Shown piece after piece: positions 47,572-58,377 of a stretch of DNA of 64,000 nt; position 1 is the stretch's first letter; every line of letters starts with the position of its first letter. Source of the DNA: Endozoicomonas acroporae (GTDB lineage: Bacteria > Pseudomonadota > Gammaproteobacteria > Pseudomonadales > Endozoicomonadaceae); the NCBI RefSeq assembly GCF_002864045.1, contig NZ_PJPV01000056.1:38494-102493 (forward strand), read 5' to 3'. Below the pieces are notes generated by a model. The model made no database searches and had not been told where the DNA came from. It saw nothing but the letters and a program-made list of their open reading frames with translations. The translations under genes were made by a program, and so were the position numbers.

Positions 47572-48573
47572 TTAAGCAGAAACCTTATCGTCGCTCTTCA
47601 AACTGGCAGGTGGCCAGTTATCAAGACGCATACCCAAGCTCAGACCACGGGAGGCCAGAACATCCTTGATTTCAGTCAGGGACTTCTTACCCAGGTTCGG
47701 GGTCTTGAGCAACTCAACTTCAGTGCGCTGGATCAGGTCACCAATGTAGTAGATGTTCTCTGCCTTCAGGCAGTTAGCACTACGTACGGTCAGTTCGAGA
47801 TCATCAACCGGACGGAGAAGAATCGGATCAACCTCGTCTTCTTCCTTCACAGGCTCTGGCTCGGACTCACCTTCCAGATCCACGAATACCGCCAGCTGCT
47901 GCTGCAGAATAGTAGCAGCACGACGGATGGCTTCATCAGGATCCAGAGTACCATTGGTTTCCAGATCGATAACCAGCTTGTCGAGGTCAGTACGCTGTTC
48001 TACACGAGCACTTTCTACGACATAGGAAACACGGTATACAGGGCTATAGGTGGCATCCAGCTGCAGACGGCCGATAGCGCGAGTTTCCTCTTCATCCTGA
48101 CGACGGCTGTCGGCTGATTCATACCCACGACCACGAGCAACCTTCAGCTTCATGTTGAGCTTGCCCTTGTTATTCATGTGGGCAATAACATGATCAGGAT
48201 TCACGATTTCAACATCATGATCCAGCTGGATGTCAGCAGCAGTGACGACACCCTCGCCTTTTTTGCTCAGAGTCAGAGTAACGCTGTCACGGCCAGTCAT
48301 GCGAATAGCCAGGCCTTTGAGGTTGAGCAGGATTTCAATAACGTCTTCCTGAACACCTTCAATAGCACTGTATTCATGCTGCACGCCATCAATCTCTACC
48401 TCAGTCACGGCACAACCGGGCATTGAGGAAAGAAGAATGCGACGCAGGGCATTGCCTAAGGTATGCCCAAAACCACGTTCCAGCGGCTCCAGGGTGACCT
48501 TTGCCCGTGTCAGACTGATTTCCTCAACATCAATGTGTCGAGGAGTTAGAAATTCAGTAACCGAATTCTGCAT
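47572..48573 (-). CDS. rpoA: DNA-directed RNA polymerase subunit alpha
   Basis: 333 residues (329 in E. coli). The N-terminal dimerisation domain ([20 protein letters not shown]) nucleates assembly of beta and beta-prime. A Glu/Asp/Pro-rich linker (about 236-252) leads to the C-terminal domain ([40 protein letters not shown]), which binds UP elements and activators; the DNA-contacting Arg in the [10 protein letters not shown] segment and GKKS are present. It lies between rpsD and rplQ. Confidence 0.98.
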   Translation of the reverse strand: MQNSVTEFLTPRHIDVEEISLTRAKVTLEPLERGFGHTLGNALRRILLSSMPGCAVTEVEIDGVQHEYSAIEGVQEDVIEILLNLKGLAIRMTGRDSVTLTLSKKGEGVVTAADIQLDHDVEIVNPDHVIAHMNNKGKLNMKLKVARGRGYESADSRRQDEEETRAIGRLQLDATYSPVYRVSYVVESARVEQRTDLDKLVIDLETNGTLDPDEAIRRAATILQQQLAVFVDLEGESEPEPVKEEDEVDPILLRPVDDLELTVRSANCLKAENIYYIGDLIQRTEVELLKTPNLGKKSLTEIKDVLASRGLSLGMRLDNWPPASLKSDDKVSA

Positions 48574-48604
48574 GGATGTTACACCCCACCTAACTGTCTA
48601 TCCC

Positions 48605-49225
48605 TTACTTGGAGTACAGCTCGACGATCAAGCTCTCGTTGATGTCGGCCGCCAGATCACTCCGCTCGGGCAGCGTCTTGAAGACACCTTCTTTTTTGCT
48701 GGCGTCCACTTCTACCCAGATGGAGAAACCACGTTGGGCAGCAAGTTCAAGCGCTGCATTGATGCGCAGCTGGTTCTTTGCCTTTTCACGGATAGCAACA
48801 ACGTCACCAGGCTTAACCTGATAAGACGGGATGTTTACAGTCTTGCCATTAACCATGACAGCTTTGTGGCTGACCAGCTGGCGTGCTTCTGCACGGGTAG
48901 AACCGAATCCCATGCGGTAAACCACATTATCAAGGCGAGACTCCAGAAGTTGCAACAGGTTTGAACCGGTTGCACCCTTCAGACGGTCAGCTTCCTTGTA
49001 GTAGTTACGGAACTGCTTTTCCAGTACACCGTAGATACGACGAACTTTCTGCTTCTCACGAAGCTGAACACCGTAGTCGGAAAGACGACCACGACGCTGG
49101 CCATGCTGGCCAGGAGCATTTTCTGCCTTGCACTTTGACTCGAGCGCACGAACACCACTCTTCAGGAAGAGATCAGTGCCTTCACGACGAGACAGTTTGC
49201 ACTTAGGACCTATATATCTAGCCAT
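48605..49225 (-). CDS. rpsD: 30S ribosomal protein S4
   Basis: 206 residues, as in E. coli. S4 nucleates 30S assembly at the 16S 5' domain and, in E. coli, represses its own alpha operon by binding the leader. Starts [20 protein letters not shown]; the S4 RNA-binding fold ([38 protein letters not shown]) is intact. The zinc-ligand cysteines of some S4 forms are absent, so this is the zinc-free type. Confidence 0.98.
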   Translation of the reverse strand: MARYIGPKCKLSRREGTDLFLKSGVRALESKCKAENAPGQHGQRRGRLSDYGVQLREKQKVRRIYGVLEKQFRNYYKEADRLKGATGSNLLQLLESRLDNVVYRMGFGSTRAEARQLVSHKAVMVNGKTVNIPSYQVKPGDVVAIREKAKNQLRINAALELAAQRGFSIWVEVDASKKEGVFKTLPERSDLAADINESLIVELYSK

Positions 49226-49240
49226 TTACCGGTCTCCTGC

Positions 49241-49630
49241 TTATACACGACGCTTCTTGGGCGGACGACAACCATTGTGTGGGATCGGGGTAACATCAGT
49301 GATGTTATTGATCTTGAAACCACAAGCGTTGAGCGCGCGTACAGCGGATTCACGGCCTGGACCAGGCCCTTTAACATTCACGTCCAAATTCTTCAGACCG
49401 AACTCAGCGGCGGCACGTCCGGCACGCTCAGCTGCAACCTGCGCAGCAAATGGCGTGCTCTTACGGGAACCACGGAAGCCGGAGCCACCTGCGGTTGCCC
49501 AGGAGAGTGCATTACCCTGGCGGTCGGTAATTGTCACGATAGTGTTGTTAAAAGAGGCGTGAATATGGGCGATGCCATCCACAACCGACTTTTTAACTTT
49601 CTTACGTGTACGAGTACCTGGCTTTGCCAT
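49241..49630 (-). CDS. rpsK: 30S ribosomal protein S11
   Basis: 129 residues, standard. S11 is part of the 30S platform near the mRNA exit. Signature [20 protein letters not shown] and the C-terminal [20 protein letters not shown] are fully conserved. It is 15 bp ahead of rpsD. A 103-bp gap with no feature separates it from rpsM. Confidence 0.98.
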   Translation of the reverse strand: MAKPGTRTRKKVKKSVVDGIAHIHASFNNTIVTITDRQGNALSWATAGGSGFRGSRKSTPFAAQVAAERAGRAAAEFGLKNLDVNVKGPGPGRESAVRALNACGFKINNITDVTPIPHNGCRPPKKRRV

Positions 49631-49733
49631 ATCAGAACAAATCCTGTATTTAAAAGTTCGTTAATCTCTGCAAAGAAAAGCATTTAATAGAAAAAAACTA
49701 TACAAAGCGTTTCTTCAGAGAAATGCAACGATC

Positions 49734-50090
49734 TTATTTACGAATCGGTTTGCGCGGACCCTTACGAGTACGGGCATTGGTCTTCGAGCGCTGACCACGA
49801 ACCGGCAGACTGCGACGGTGGCGAAGGCCACGGTAGCAACCCAGGTCCATCAGGCGCTTGATGTTCATGCTGATTTCGCGACGCAGGTCACCTTCTACGT
49901 TGAGTTTTGCAACTTCAGTACGCAGGGATTCCAGCTGATCTTCGCTCAATTCAGATACTTTGGCAGACGGGTTAACGCCAGTAGCAGCACACAGCTGCTG
50001 AGCTGAAGTCTTACCGATACCAAAAATGTAGGTCAACGAGATAACGGCATGTTTGTTATCTGGAATGTTGACGCCAGCAATACGGGCCAT
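49734..50090 (-). CDS. rpsM: 30S ribosomal protein S13
   Basis: 118 residues, as in E. coli. S13 lies in the 30S head, contacts the P-site tRNA and bridges to L5. Starts [20 protein letters not shown], with the helix-two-turn-helix [20 protein letters not shown] and the basic tail [20 protein letters not shown]. It is the first gene of the alpha operon, with about 260 nt of untranslated leader between it and the spc terminator. Confidence 0.98.
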   Translation of the reverse strand: MARIAGVNIPDNKHAVISLTYIFGIGKTSAQQLCAATGVNPSAKVSELSEDQLESLRTEVAKLNVEGDLRREISMNIKRLMDLGCYRGLRHRRSLPVRGQRSKTNARTRKGPRKPIRK

Positions 50091-50353
50091 TCAATCGTCT
50101 CCGTTATTACATTTAACCGTGTAACAGCTATTCAGTTGATCATTCCTGATTGCTCAGCAAAACCAAATTAAACTGAAACACGTCACCATATTGAAACGCC
50201 GGAAAGAACCATTGTTTCAGAAATGGCTGCTTTCATCCTGAAGAAAACACCTGGCCAACGGAGCAATCAAGCAAAGCTAAAACACTCACGCAGCAAAGGG
50301 CATTTCCAACAGGTCGAAAGGCGGAAATTGTAATCCCCCTTTCGATAAAACAC
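50091..50353 (-). promoter_or_regulatory. Alpha operon leader region
   Basis: 263 bp between the spc-operon terminator and rpsM. In E. coli the alpha leader folds into an S4-binding pseudoknot that represses translation. The spacing here is compatible, but I cannot establish the fold by eye. A ribosome site AACGGAGA precedes rpsM. No strong -35/-10 pair was found. Confidence 0.3.
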
Positions 50354-50383
50354 AACCGCTCATGAACAATTTCATGAGCGGTT
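50354..50383 (-). terminator. spc operon terminator/attenuator after rpmJ
   Basis: A perfect 13-bp stem AACCGCTCATGAA / TTCATGAGCGGTT with a 4-nt loop, followed on the minus strand by GTGTTTTATC. The stem is strong and the U-tract is weak, so partial read-through into rpsM is possible. Confidence 0.65.
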
Positions 50384-50451
50384 GGCTTTGCCTGAGGTCA
50401 CATTAGACCAGAGTCCTGCTATCGCGAGAATCCGTAGATTCCCAACAATGA

Positions 50452-50565
50452 TTAGCCCTGACGCTGTTTGTGACGCGGCTCCTGACAGATCACACGTACA
50501 TTACCCTTACGCTTGATGATCTTGCAGTTGCGGCAGATTTTTTTAACCGACGCGCGTACTTTCAT
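50452..50565 (-). CDS. rpmJ: 50S ribosomal protein L36
   Basis: 37 residues: [20 protein letters not shown], then [17 protein letters not shown]. It is the zinc-binding (C+) form with Cys11, Cys14, Cys27 and His32. L36 is the smallest 50S protein and packs on 23S rRNA near the peptidyl-transferase base. It is the last gene of the spc operon, 45 bp after secY. Confidence 0.97.
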   Translation of the reverse strand: MKVRASVKKICRNCKIIKRKGNVRVICQEPRHKQRQG

Positions 50566-50610
50566 AACTAACTCCACAACCGTTGCAGAACTATTCTCAA
50601 TGAGAGTGGC

Positions 50611-51936
50611 TTAGCGGATCAGACCGCCAGAGCCATAGCCCTTAAGATTGGATTTCTTCAGCAGCGACTCATACTGATGCGACATGAGATGCGACTGCAC
50701 CTGAGCCATGGTGTCCATCACCACGACCACCACGATCAACAGGCTGGTACCTCCCAGATAGAACGGCACATTGGCCGACACTACCAGGAACTGAGGCAAC
50801 AGACACACTGCTGTCATATAGAGAGCACCGAACATGGTCAGGCGAGTCAGGACACCATCAATATAACGTGCAGACTGCTCGCCCGGACGAATACCGGGGA
50901 TGAATGCACCAGACTTCTTCAGGTTATCTGCCACGTCTTTTGGATTAAAGACCAGGGCAGTGTAGAAGAAGCAGAAGAAGATGATGCCTGCCGAGAACAG
51001 TATGATGTTCAGTGGCTGACCCGGACCCAGCGCCAGAGCAATGTCCTGTAGCCATCCCATGCCTTCACCCTGGCCGAACCACTGCGCAATGGACGCAGGG
51101 AACAGCAGCAGGCTGGAAGCGAAAATAGCTGGAATAACACCGGCCATATTCACCTTCAATGGCAGATGGCTGCTCTGGGCCGCAAACACCTTGCGCCCTT
51201 GTTGACGCTTGGCGTAGTTTACGGTTATCCGGCGCTGACCCCGTTCGATAAAGACCACAAATGCGATGATCGCAATTGCCAGAAGGGCAACGGCGAGCAA
51301 CATCAGGATGTTGATATCACCCTGACGTGCGGACTCGAAAGACCGCACAATCGCACTTGGAAGACCAGCGACAATACCTGCAAAAATGAGAATCGAAATA
51401 CCATTGCCGATTCCCCGTTCAGTCACCTGTTCGCCCAGCCACATCATAAAGACGGCACCGGTGACGAACGTGACCACAGCGACAATATAGAAGCTGAGGT
51501 CAGTGCTGAAGGCAACACCCTGATTGGCCAGACCGACAGTCATGCCAGTACCCTGGACCAGGGCAAGGGCAACGGTCAGGTAGCGGGTGTACTGGCTGAT
51601 CTTGCGACGTCCGGACTCACCTTCCTTCTTGAGCTGCTCCAACTGCGGACTCACCACGCTCATCAACTGAACGATAATGGACGCCGAAATATAAGGCATG
51701 ATACCCAGGGCCAGTACCGACATTCTCTCCAGCGCACCGCCAGAGAACATGTTGAACAGACCCAGAATGGTGCCTTCATTTTGTTGAAACATCCGAGCCA
51801 GCGCATCAGGGTTGATGCCCGGCACAGGGATGTGCGCACCGATCCTGTAAACCAGGATCGCCAGAAACACGAACTTAACGCGAGACCAGAGCTCGTTTAA
51901 GCCGCTTTGATTCCCAACAGGTAATGTCTTAGCCAT
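50611..51936 (-). CDS. secY: Protein translocase subunit SecY
   Basis: 441 residues (443 in E. coli). SecY is the ten-helix pore of the Sec channel, working with SecE, SecG and SecA. Starts with a short cytoplasmic segment, then [20 protein letters not shown] (first helix and plug region). The cytoplasmic SecA-binding loop contains YAKRQQGRK, and the last loop [13 protein letters not shown] is conserved. The start codon follows the rplO stop directly (TAAATG), indicating translational coupling. Confidence 0.98.
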   Translation of the reverse strand: MAKTLPVGNQSGLNELWSRVKFVFLAILVYRIGAHIPVPGINPDALARMFQQNEGTILGLFNMFSGGALERMSVLALGIMPYISASIIVQLMSVVSPQLEQLKKEGESGRRKISQYTRYLTVALALVQGTGMTVGLANQGVAFSTDLSFYIVAVVTFVTGAVFMMWLGEQVTERGIGNGISILIFAGIVAGLPSAIVRSFESARQGDINILMLLAVALLAIAIIAFVVFIERGQRRITVNYAKRQQGRKVFAAQSSHLPLKVNMAGVIPAIFASSLLLFPASIAQWFGQGEGMGWLQDIALALGPGQPLNIILFSAGIIFFCFFYTALVFNPKDVADNLKKSGAFIPGIRPGEQSARYIDGVLTRLTMFGALYMTAVCLLPQFLVVSANVPFYLGGTSLLIVVVVVMDTMAQVQSHLMSHQYESLLKKSNLKGYGSGGLIR

Positions 51937-52371
51937 TTAGTCCTCGATCTTACCACCGGCAGCTTCAATCGCAGCACGGGCGCCTTTGGTAACAGCCAGA
52001 CCTTTGATGGTGACTGCTTTAGCCAATTCGCCAGACAGTACCACTTTGGCGCGCTGGATGCTACCGCTGACCAGGTCAGCTGCTTTCAGCGCTGCCAGAT
52101 CGATCACGTCAGCTTCGACCTTGTTCAGTTCGTGCAGACGAATCTCAGCAGTAAAACGCGCTTTGCGTGAAGTAAAGCCAAACTTTGGCAGACGACGCTG
52201 CAGTGGCTGCTGACCGCCTTCGAAACCTGGCTTGACAGAACCACCGGAACGGGACTTCTGTCCCTTGTGGCCACGACCACAGGTCTTGCCCAGGCCGGAG
52301 CCAATGCCACGACCTACGCGCTTACCCTCTTTGCGGCTACCTTCAGCCGGGCTCAGAGTATTCAAACGCAT
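51937..52371 (-). CDS. rplO: 50S ribosomal protein L15
   Basis: 144 residues, as in E. coli. A late-assembly 50S protein. The Gly/Lys/Arg-rich N-terminus ([20 protein letters not shown], then [12 protein letters not shown]) reaches into 23S rRNA; the C-terminal globular part ends [15 protein letters not shown]. It abuts secY and follows rpmD by one base. Confidence 0.98.
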   Translation of the reverse strand: MRLNTLSPAEGSRKEGKRVGRGIGSGLGKTCGRGHKGQKSRSGGSVKPGFEGGQQPLQRRLPKFGFTSRKARFTAEIRLHELNKVEADVIDLAALKAADLVSGSIQRAKVVLSGELAKAVTIKGLAVTKGARAAIEAAGGKIED

Positions 52372-52372
52372 G

Positions 52373-52558
52373 TTATTCTCCTTCTACCCGGACAAGGTAG
52401 GCTACCTTGTTGATCATGCCACGAACTGAAGGAGTGTCTTCCACTTCAACAGTGTGGTTGATACGACGCAGGCCCAGACCCCGTACGCAAGCCTTGTGGC
52501 TTTCGAGGCGACCGTTAGTGCTCTTCACGAGCGTCACTTTGATCATCTTCTCAGCCAT
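52373..52558 (-). CDS. rpmD: 50S ribosomal protein L30
   Basis: 61 residues. Matches L30: [55 protein letters not shown]30 binds 23S rRNA near the 5S region and is not essential in all bacteria. Its location between rpsE and rplO is conserved. Initiates at MAEKMIK, 3 bp after the rpsE stop. Confidence 0.97.
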   Translation of the reverse strand: MAEKMIKVTLVKSTNGRLESHKACVRGLGLRRINHTVEVEDTPSVRGMINKVAYLVRVEGE

Positions 52559-52561
52559 GAC

Positions 52562-53077
52562 TTACCCCAGGATATCCTCAACAGACTTGCCACGCTTGGC
52601 AGCAACGCCTTCAGGAGAACGCATGTCGCGCAGACCGTTAAAAGTAGCACGAACCACGTTCACCGGATTGGTAGAACCGTAGCACTTGGCCAGTACGTTG
52701 TGTACGCCAGCCACTTCAAGAACGGCACGCATTGCACCACCGGCGATAACACCGGTACCAGCAGATGCTGGCTGCATGTAAACCTTGGAAGCACCGTGAC
52801 GGGCTTTAACCGGGTACTGCAGGGTGTCACCGTTCAGGTCAACATGAATCATGTTGCGACGGGCAGCTTCCATAGCTTTCTGGATAGCGATTGGCACTTC
52901 ACGGGCTTTACCGCGACCAAAACCAACCTTACCCTTGCCATCACCAACGACTGTCAGCGCTGTGAAGCCGAAGATACGACCACCTTTCACCACTTTGGCG
53001 ACACGGTTAACCTGTACCAGCTTCTCAATCAAGCCTTCGTCGTTGTTAGGCTTACGCTCATCTCTTTCTCTTGCCAT
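52562..53077 (-). CDS. rpsE: 30S ribosomal protein S5
   Basis: 171 residues (167 in E. coli). S5 shapes the decoding site and mRNA entry; mutations cause spectinomycin resistance and ram phenotypes. The double-stranded RNA-binding fold ([20 protein letters not shown]) and the helical C-terminus (GIRDMRSPE-type [20 protein letters not shown]) are conserved. Third from last of the spc operon's ribosomal protein genes before secY. Confidence 0.98.
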   Translation of the reverse strand: MARERDERKPNNDEGLIEKLVQVNRVAKVVKGGRIFGFTALTVVGDGKGKVGFGRGKAREVPIAIQKAMEAARRNMIHVDLNGDTLQYPVKARHGASKVYMQPASAGTGVIAGGAMRAVLEVAGVHNVLAKCYGSTNPVNVVRATFNGLRDMRSPEGVAAKRGKSVEDILG

Positions 53078-53089
53078 GACGTTCTACCC

Positions 53090-53440
53090 TTAGAATTCCA
53101 GTCCGCCTTCACGGGCTGCATCGGCAAGCGCCTTGACACGACCGTGATATTTGAAACCAGAGCGGTCAAACGCCACCTTGGTCACACCCGCCGCCTTGGC
53201 ACGCTCAGCAACCAGGGCACCAACTTTCTTGGCCGCTTCTACGTTACCGGTAGCGTCGCCACGCAGTTCTTTTTCAACAGTGGAGGCAGATGCCAGCACT
53301 TTGTCGCCGTCAGCGGCGATAACCTGCGCATAGATGTGGCGAGGCGTACGATGGATGCTCAGACGAATGGCACCCAGCTCACGCATCTTAACCCTTGCAC
53401 GAAGGGCACGACGCAGGCGAGAAGATTTCTTGTCCATCAT
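53090..53440 (-). CDS. rplR: 50S ribosomal protein L18
   Basis: 116 residues. L18 binds 5S rRNA together with L5 and L25. The basic N-terminus [20 protein letters not shown] and the core [40 protein letters not shown] are conserved. Starts 14 bp after rplF. E. coli L18 begins MDKKSARIRR, so either of the two initial Met codons could be used. Confidence 0.97.
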   Translation of the reverse strand: MMDKKSSRLRRALRARVKMRELGAIRLSIHRTPRHIYAQVIAADGDKVLASASTVEKELRGDATGNVEAAKKVGALVAERAKAAGVTKVAFDRSGFKYHGRVKALADAAREGGLEF

Positions 53441-53454
53441 GATCTCACCCTACC

Positions 53455-53988
53455 TTACTTTTTCTTGGCTTCTTTGCGACGAACGCGTTCGTCAGCATAG
53501 CGAACACCCTTGCCTTTATAAGGCTCAGGACGACGGAATTCACGAATTTCCGCAGCAACCTGTCCAACCAGCTGCTTGTCGATACCGCGAACCAGAATTT
53601 CAGTCTGGGTCGGAGTTTCACAAGTCACGCCTTGTGGCAGTTCGTATTCAACCGGATGGGAGAAGCCCAGGTTCAAAGTCAGGCTATTACCTTTGGCCGC
53701 TGCACGATAACCAACACCAACCAGCTGCAGCTTCTTCTCGAAGCCAGCGGTAACGCCGGTTACCATGTTGTTAACCAGGGCACGGGTAGTGCCGGCCAGA
53801 GCACGGGAGTGCTTGGCACCATCACGTGGAGCAAACGTCAGAACGTTTTCTTCCTGTCCAACTTCGACATTGTTGTGAACAATAAGTTCCAGTTGACCCT
53901 TGGAACCTTTGATCACCAGGATCTGGCCATTGCGCTTGATCTCTACACCAGCAGGGACAGCAACAGGGCTTTTGGCTACTCGAGACAT
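53455..53988 (-). CDS. rplF: 50S ribosomal protein L6
   Basis: 177 residues, as in E. coli. L6 supports the sarcin-ricin loop region and the L7/L12 stalk base. Starts [20 protein letters not shown], and the C-terminal signature [20 protein letters not shown] is intact. Between rpsH and rplR with 12-14 bp spacers. Confidence 0.98.
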   Translation of the reverse strand: MSRVAKSPVAVPAGVEIKRNGQILVIKGSKGQLELIVHNNVEVGQEENVLTFAPRDGAKHSRALAGTTRALVNNMVTGVTAGFEKKLQLVGVGYRAAAKGNSLTLNLGFSHPVEYELPQGVTCETPTQTEILVRGIDKQLVGQVAAEIREFRRPEPYKGKGVRYADERVRRKEAKKK

Positions 53989-54000
53989 AATACCCCTCCC

Positions 54001-54393
54001 TTAGAACACAGTGCAGAGAATTTCGCCACCAACACCGGCTGCACGGGCAGCGCGATCGGTCATAACACCTTTGTTGGTGGAAACGATAGCGATACCCAGA
54101 CCGCCGTTCACTTTAGGCAGCGCTTCCTTGCCAGCGTAAGAACGCAGGCCAGGACGACTGGTACGCTTCAGGCTTTCAATAACTGGCTTGCCTTCGAAAT
54201 ACTTCAGCTCGATGGCCAGTTCAGCCTTGGCTTCGCCAGCGACTTTGTAGTCAGCGATGAAACCTTCGTCTTTCAAAACCCGGGCTACAGCAACCTTGAT
54301 TTTGGAGGACGGCATGGTGACAGAGGCGTGCTCTGCCATCTGGGCATTACGGATACGAGTTAGCATATCTGCTAACGGGTCCTGCATACTCAT
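54001..54393 (-). CDS. rpsH: 30S ribosomal protein S8
   Basis: 130 residues, as in E. coli. S8 binds 16S helix 21 and, in E. coli, represses the spc operon by binding near rplE. Starts [20 protein letters not shown]; the C-terminal RNA-binding segment [20 protein letters not shown] is conserved. Confidence 0.98.
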   Translation of the reverse strand: MSMQDPLADMLTRIRNAQMAEHASVTMPSSKIKVAVARVLKDEGFIADYKVAGEAKAELAIELKYFEGKPVIESLKRTSRPGLRSYAGKEALPKVNGGLGIAIVSTNKGVMTDRAARAAGVGGEILCTVF

Positions 54394-54422
54394 TATCTAT
54401 ATCTCCCGAAGATGAAATGCGC

Positions 54423-54728
54423 TTACCAGCTGGCTTTAACCAGACCTGGAACATCACCACGCATCGCTGCTTCACGCAGCTTGATACGGCTCAGGCCGAA
54501 TTTGCGCAGTACGCCGTGTGGACGGCCAGTGATGCGGCAGCGGTTACGCAGACGCGCCTTGCTGGCATTGCGAGGCTGCTTCTGCAGAGCCACCAGGGCA
54601 TCCCAACGCTCATCTTCAGTGCTGTTAGGATTGTTAATCACAGCTTTCAGCTGTGCACGCTTTTCAGCATACTTGGCAACGGTGCGCTGACGCTTCAGTT
54701 CCCGCTGCTTCATGGATACTTTTGCCAT
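54423..54728 (-). CDS. rpsN: 30S ribosomal protein S14
   Basis: 101 residues, the long zinc-free form (C-minus); the short zinc-binding paralogue is not in the window. Signature [20 protein letters not shown] and the C-terminus [17 protein letters not shown] are intact. S14 is a late head-domain protein of the 30S subunit. Confidence 0.98.
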   Translation of the reverse strand: MAKVSMKQRELKRQRTVAKYAEKRAQLKAVINNPNSTEDERWDALVALQKQPRNASKARLRNRCRITGRPHGVLRKFGLSRIKLREAAMRGDVPGLVKASW

Positions 54729-54744
54729 AAAACTCGTACCTGTA

Positions 54745-55284
54745 TCAGTTACGGAATGGGAAGTTGAAAGCCTTCAGCAGAGCACGGCCTTCTTCGTCAT
54801 TCTTGGCGGTAGTGGTCAGAGTGATGTCCAGACCGCGCAGAGTGTCGATTTTGTCGTAATCAACTTCAGGGAAGATGATCTGCTCTTTAACACCCATGCT
54901 GTAGTTACCACGGCCGTCGAAAGACTTGGGGCTCAGACCACGGAAGTCACGGACACGTGGCAGAGCGATGTCAACCAGACGCTCCAGGAACTCATACATG
55001 CGCTCACGACGCAGAGTCACCTTAACTCCGATTGGCCAGCCTTCACGGACTTTAAAGCCAGCAACGGATTTGCGGGCCTTGGTCACGACAGCTTTCTGAC
55101 CGGCGATTTTTTCCAGGTCAGCAACCGCGTGCTCGATGACTTTCTTGTCACCAATCGCTTCACCAACACCCATGTTCAGGGTGATTTTGGTGATGCGTGG
55201 CACTTCATGAACGTTTTTCACACCCAGCTCTTCTTTGAGCATGGGCAGAATTTCTTCACGATATTTGGTTTTAAAATTTGCCAT
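54745..55284 (-). CDS. rplE: 50S ribosomal protein L5
   Basis: 179 residues from the ATG at 55284 ([20 protein letters not shown]), the E. coli length. The open frame extends into rplX but that part is not L5. L5 carries 5S rRNA and bridges to S13. Core segments [10 protein letters not shown] and [20 protein letters not shown], and the C-terminal [20 protein letters not shown], are conserved. Confidence 0.98.
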   Translation of the reverse strand: MANFKTKYREEILPMLKEELGVKNVHEVPRITKITLNMGVGEAIGDKKVIEHAVADLEKIAGQKAVVTKARKSVAGFKVREGWPIGVKVTLRRERMYEFLERLVDIALPRVRDFRGLSPKSFDGRGNYSMGVKEQIIFPEVDYDKIDTLRGLDITLTTTAKNDEEGRALLKAFNFPFRN

Positions 55285-55294
55285 CACTCTCCCC

Positions 55295-55609
55295 TTACGC
55301 GTCAACAGGCTTGCCGTTAGACTTGAATACGCGCTGCTTTTTGCCATCTTCGATAGCAAAGCCAACACGATCAGCCTTGTTGGTTTCAGGGTTCAGAATC
55401 GCAACGTTAGAAGCTTCGATAGCCGCTTCTTTTTCTACGATTCCACCAGGAGTGCCCAGCATCGGGTTAGGCTTCTGATGTTTCTTGATCATATTGATGC
55501 CAGAAACAACCAGCTTACCATCAGCACGAACGGTCTGCACTTTACCGCGCTTACCTTTGTCCTTGCCGGCAATTACGATGACTTCGTCATCACGACGGAT
55601 CTTTTTCAT
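55295..55609 (-). CDS. rplX: 50S ribosomal protein L24
   Basis: 104 residues, as in E. coli. L24 starts 50S assembly at the 23S 5' end. The KOW motif is visible: [20 protein letters not shown]. The middle contains [20 protein letters not shown]. It is 10 bp upstream of rplE and 12 bp after rplN. Confidence 0.98.
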   Translation of the reverse strand: MKKIRRDDEVIVIAGKDKGKRGKVQTVRADGKLVVSGINMIKKHQKPNPMLGTPGGIVEKEAAIEASNVAILNPETNKADRVGFAIEDGKKQRVFKSNGKPVDA

Positions 55610-55621
55610 TACCTGCTCCCG

Positions 55622-55990
55622 TTACAGTACTTCTGGGGCCAGTGAGATGATCTTCATGAACTGCTCACCGCGCAGCTCACGAGTCACTGGTCCAAAGATA
55701 CGGGTACCGATTGGCTGCAGGTTGGCGTTCAGAAGAACGGCTGCATTGCCATCGAATTTGATCAGGGAACCGTCTGGACGACGAACACCTTTTTTGGTAC
55801 GCACGACAACAGCGTTCATCACCTGGCCTTTTTTGACCTTACCGCGGGGAATCGCTTCCTTCACGGATACTTTGATGATGTCGCCAATGCCAGCGTAGCG
55901 GCGGTGGGATCCACCCAGCACCTTGATACACTGAACTCGACGGGCGCCGCTGTTATCAGCGACTTCGAGTTGACTTTCTGTCTGGATCAT
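55622..55990 (-). CDS. rplN: 50S ribosomal protein L14
   Basis: 122 residues (123 in E. coli). L14 forms inter-subunit bridges B5 and B8. Starts [20 protein letters not shown]; the signature [20 protein letters not shown] and the end [12 protein letters not shown] are intact. First gene of the spc operon, separated from rpsQ by 127 bp that carry a terminator. Confidence 0.98.
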   Translation of the reverse strand: MIQTESQLEVADNSGARRVQCIKVLGGSHRRYAGIGDIIKVSVKEAIPRGKVKKGQVMNAVVVRTKKGVRRPDGSLIKFDGNAAVLLNANLQPIGTRIFGPVTRELRGEQFMKIISLAPEVL

Positions 55991-56037
55991 TGCTTATTCT
56001 CCAAGCCCAAACTGCAGACGGGTACTCGCCGGCTTGC

Positions 56038-56084
56038 ACAAAAACAACCGTTCCGACAGATCGTTTAAAAGCCTGTCGGAACGG
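56038..56084 (-). terminator. S10 operon terminator between rpsQ and rplN
   Basis: Minus-strand CCGTTCCGACAG (56084-56073), a 13-nt loop and CTGTCGGAACGG (56059-56048), followed by TTGTTTTTG. It is a perfect 12-bp stem at the S10/spc operon boundary, 33 bp after the rpsQ stop. Confidence 0.8.
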
Positions 56085-56117
56085 CCATTAGTCACTCAAG
56101 CCCAAAGCACCGTAGCC

Positions 56118-56393
56118 TTAGATCTGAGTAGCACGCTCGTCAATGGATACAAGCGTAAACGTCTTGCTCTTTGACAGAGGACGCGTCTCTTTGATGGTAA
56201 CAACGTCACCCATACGGCAGTCGTTGTTTTCATCATGAGCGTGCAACTTGGTGGACCGCTTCACGATTTTACCCAGAAGCGGATGTTTTACCCGGCGCTC
56301 GATGAGCACAGTGATGGTTTTATCCATCTTGTCGCTCACGACCTTACCGGACAGTGTACGGATCTTTTTTTGACCAACCAGTTCTTCAGCCAT
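56118..56393 (-). CDS. rpsQ: 30S ribosomal protein S17
   Basis: 91 residues (84 in E. coli), slightly extended at the N-terminus ([20 protein letters not shown]). An OB-fold protein that binds the 16S 5' domain. The signature [19 protein letters not shown] is conserved. Last gene of the S10 operon; the stop of rpmC lies one base before its ATG. Confidence 0.98.
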   Translation of the reverse strand: MAEELVGQKKIRTLSGKVVSDKMDKTITVLIERRVKHPLLGKIVKRSTKLHAHDENNDCRMGDVVTIKETRPLSKSKTFTLVSIDERATQI

Positions 56394-56394
56394 C

Positions 56395-56589
56395 TTATGC
56401 TCCTGCCTTTTGGTTCAGGATGGTTTTCACACGAGCGATGTCGCGCTTAACCTGCTTCAGCAGATGGCTCTGACCCAGCTGGCCAGTAGCTTTCTGCATA
56501 CGGAAGTTAAACTGATCCCGCAGCAGAGAGAGCAGCTCAGTATTGAGCTCCTCTACAGACTTTTCACGCAGTTCAGCAGCTTTCATCAC
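56395..56589 (-). CDS. rpmC: 50S ribosomal protein L29
   Basis: 64 residues, a small two-helix protein near the tunnel exit and part of the binding platform for trigger factor and SRP. Starts [20 protein letters not shown]; the signature [20 protein letters not shown] is conserved. Its ATG overlaps the rplP stop by 4 nt (ATGA), so translation is coupled. Confidence 0.97.
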   Translation of the reverse strand: MMKAAELREKSVEELNTELLSLLRDQFNFRMQKATGQLGQSHLLKQVKRDIARVKTILNQKAGA

Positions 56590-56999
56590 ATTACGCTCCG
56601 CTTAACGAAGGCAGTTTCCAGCGGCAGCTTGGCTGCTGCAAGAGCAAAGGCTTCACGAGCCAGCTCTTCGGACACACCTTCCATCTCATAGAGAACGCGG
56701 CCTGGTTGAATCTGGCACACCCAGTATTCCACGTTACCCTTACCTTTACCCTGACGCACCTCAAGAGGCTTACCGGTGATCGGCTTGTCAGGGAAGACGC
56801 GGATCCAGATTTTACCGCCACGTTTAATGTGACGGGTCATGGCACGACGAGCCGCCTCAATCTGGCGAGCTGTTATACGTCCACGACCGATTGCTTTCAA
56901 TGCGTATTCGCCGAAGCTAACCTTGGAGCCGCGGAGTGCCAGACCACGATTGCGGCCTTTTTGCTGCTTACGAAATTTCGTACGCTTAGGCTGTAACAT
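56586..56999 (-). CDS. rplP: 50S ribosomal protein L16
   Basis: 137 residues (136 in E. coli). L16 supports A-site tRNA placement near the peptidyl-transferase centre. Starts [20 protein letters not shown]; the signatures [20 protein letters not shown] and [20 protein letters not shown] are present, including the Arg-containing loop (about residue 80) that is hydroxylated in some bacteria. Confidence 0.98.
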   Translation of the reverse strand: MLQPKRTKFRKQQKGRNRGLALRGSKVSFGEYALKAIGRGRITARQIEAARRAMTRHIKRGGKIWIRVFPDKPITGKPLEVRQGKGKGNVEYWVCQIQPGRVLYEMEGVSEELAREAFALAAAKLPLETAFVKRSVM

Positions 57000-57010
57000 T
57001 TCCGCGCTCC

Positions 57011-57718
57011 TTAACTCTTAGCCTGACGCTTCTTAGGGCGACGAGCTGGCTGTTCTTTATCTTTGGAAGGCTCAACAGTAGGCGCCATGCCACCGATAAC
57101 CTCACCCTTAAAGATCCAGACCTTGACACCCAGAATACCGTAAGTGGTCAGTGCTTCATAATGTGCATAATCGATGTCAGCACGCAGGGTGTGCAGTGGC
57201 ACACGACCTTCGCGGTACCATTCAGTACGCGCGATTTCAGCACCGCCAAGACGGCCACTCAGTTGCACCTTGATACCCTTGGCACCCAGACGCATGGCGT
57301 TCTGGACAGAGCGCTTCATGGCACGACGGAACATCACACGACGCTCCAGCTGGCCAGCGATGCTCTGAGCGACCAGCATGGCGTTCAGTTCAGGCTTGCG
57401 GATTTCTTCAATGTTGATGTGCACAGGCACGCCCATCATTTTGGACACTGCCTGGCGCAGCTTCTCAACGTCTTCACCCTTCTTGCCAATCACGATACCC
57501 GGACGGGCAGTGTGAATGGTCACGCGGGCGCTTTGCGCTGGACGCTGGATTTCAACATGGCTTACAGAAGCGTTTTTCAGCTTCTCTTCAATGAAACTGC
57601 GCACCGCCAGGTCAGCATTCAGTTTGTCAGCGTAATCGCTGCCATCTGCAAACCAGACTGAACGGTGGGGCTTAACGATGCCCAGGCGAATTCCATTAGG
57701 ATGTACTTTCTGACCCAT
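57011..57718 (-). CDS. rpsC: 30S ribosomal protein S3
   Basis: 235 residues (233 in E. coli). S3 lines the mRNA entry channel and has helicase-like activity with S4. Starts [20 protein letters not shown]; the KH domain has [20 protein letters not shown], and the C-terminal domain contains [20 protein letters not shown]. The basic tail ([17 protein letters not shown]) is typical. Confidence 0.98.
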   Translation of the reverse strand: MGQKVHPNGIRLGIVKPHRSVWFADGSDYADKLNADLAVRSFIEEKLKNASVSHVEIQRPAQSARVTIHTARPGIVIGKKGEDVEKLRQAVSKMMGVPVHINIEEIRKPELNAMLVAQSIAGQLERRVMFRRAMKRSVQNAMRLGAKGIKVQLSGRLGGAEIARTEWYREGRVPLHTLRADIDYAHYEALTTYGILGVKVWIFKGEVIGGMAPTVEPSKDKEQPARRPKKRQAKS

Positions 57719-57729
57719 CTGACCGCTCC

Positions 57730-58065
57730 TTAGACCTCTGCAACCTTAACCGTAATATGGCAAGACCGCTTCAGAATGCGATCAGCACGACCCTTGGCAC
57801 GTGGGCGAATACGCTTCATAGTCATGCCTTCGTCAACGAAGACAGTAGAGACTTTCAGCTCATCGATGTCCATGCCGTCATTGTGCTCAGCGTTTGCAAT
57901 AGCAGACTCAAGCACTTTCTTAACCAGAACTGCAGCTTTTTTCGGGCTGTAGCTCAGGAGATCCAGGGCTTCGCCAACTGCCTTGCCGCGGATCTGGTCA
58001 GCGACCAGACGCGCTTTCTGGGCAGAAATGCGAGCGCCTTTATGCATAGCAGCAACTTCTTTCAT
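57730..58065 (-). CDS. rplV: 50S ribosomal protein L22
   Basis: 111 residues (110 in E. coli). L22 forms part of the tunnel constriction, and its loop mutations give macrolide resistance. Contains [20 protein letters not shown] and the beta-hairpin loop [20 protein letters not shown]. The E. coli protein begins METIAKHRHA; here it starts [16 protein letters not shown], with a second Met at position 7 as alternative. Confidence 0.97.
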   Translation of the reverse strand: MKEVAAMHKGARISAQKARLVADQIRGKAVGEALDLLSYSPKKAAVLVKKVLESAIANAEHNDGMDIDELKVSTVFVDEGMTMKRIRPRAKGRADRILKRSCHITVKVAEV

Positions 58066-58077
58066 TTCTATACCCTC

Positions 58078-58356
58078 TTAGCGCTTCTTGGCCTTCTTGT
58101 CTGCTGCGTGACCGCGATAAGTACGGGTTGCAGCAAACTCACCCAGCTTGTGGCCAACCATATCTTCGGTAACGAAGACAGGAACGTGCTGACGACCGTT
58201 GTGCACAGCCAGAGTCAGACCAACCATGGTTGGGATAATCATGGAGCGGCGAGACCAGGTCTTGATCGGACGCTTGTTGCCGCTTTCAGCCGCTTCTTCG
58301 ACTTTCTTCAGCAGGTGAAGGTCGATAAATGGGCCTTTTTTCAATGAACGTGGCAC
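58078..58356 (-). CDS. rpsS: 30S ribosomal protein S19
   Basis: 92 residues, as in E. coli. S19 forms a complex with S13 in the 30S head close to the A-site tRNA. Starts [20 protein letters not shown]; the family signature [20 protein letters not shown] and TRTYRGH are conserved. Confidence 0.98.
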   Translation of the reverse strand: MPRSLKKGPFIDLHLLKKVEEAAESGNKRPIKTWSRRSMIIPTMVGLTLAVHNGRQHVPVFVTEDMVGHKLGEFAATRTYRGHAADKKAKKR

Positions 58357-58377
58357 TATCGTATCCTCTCTCTAGGC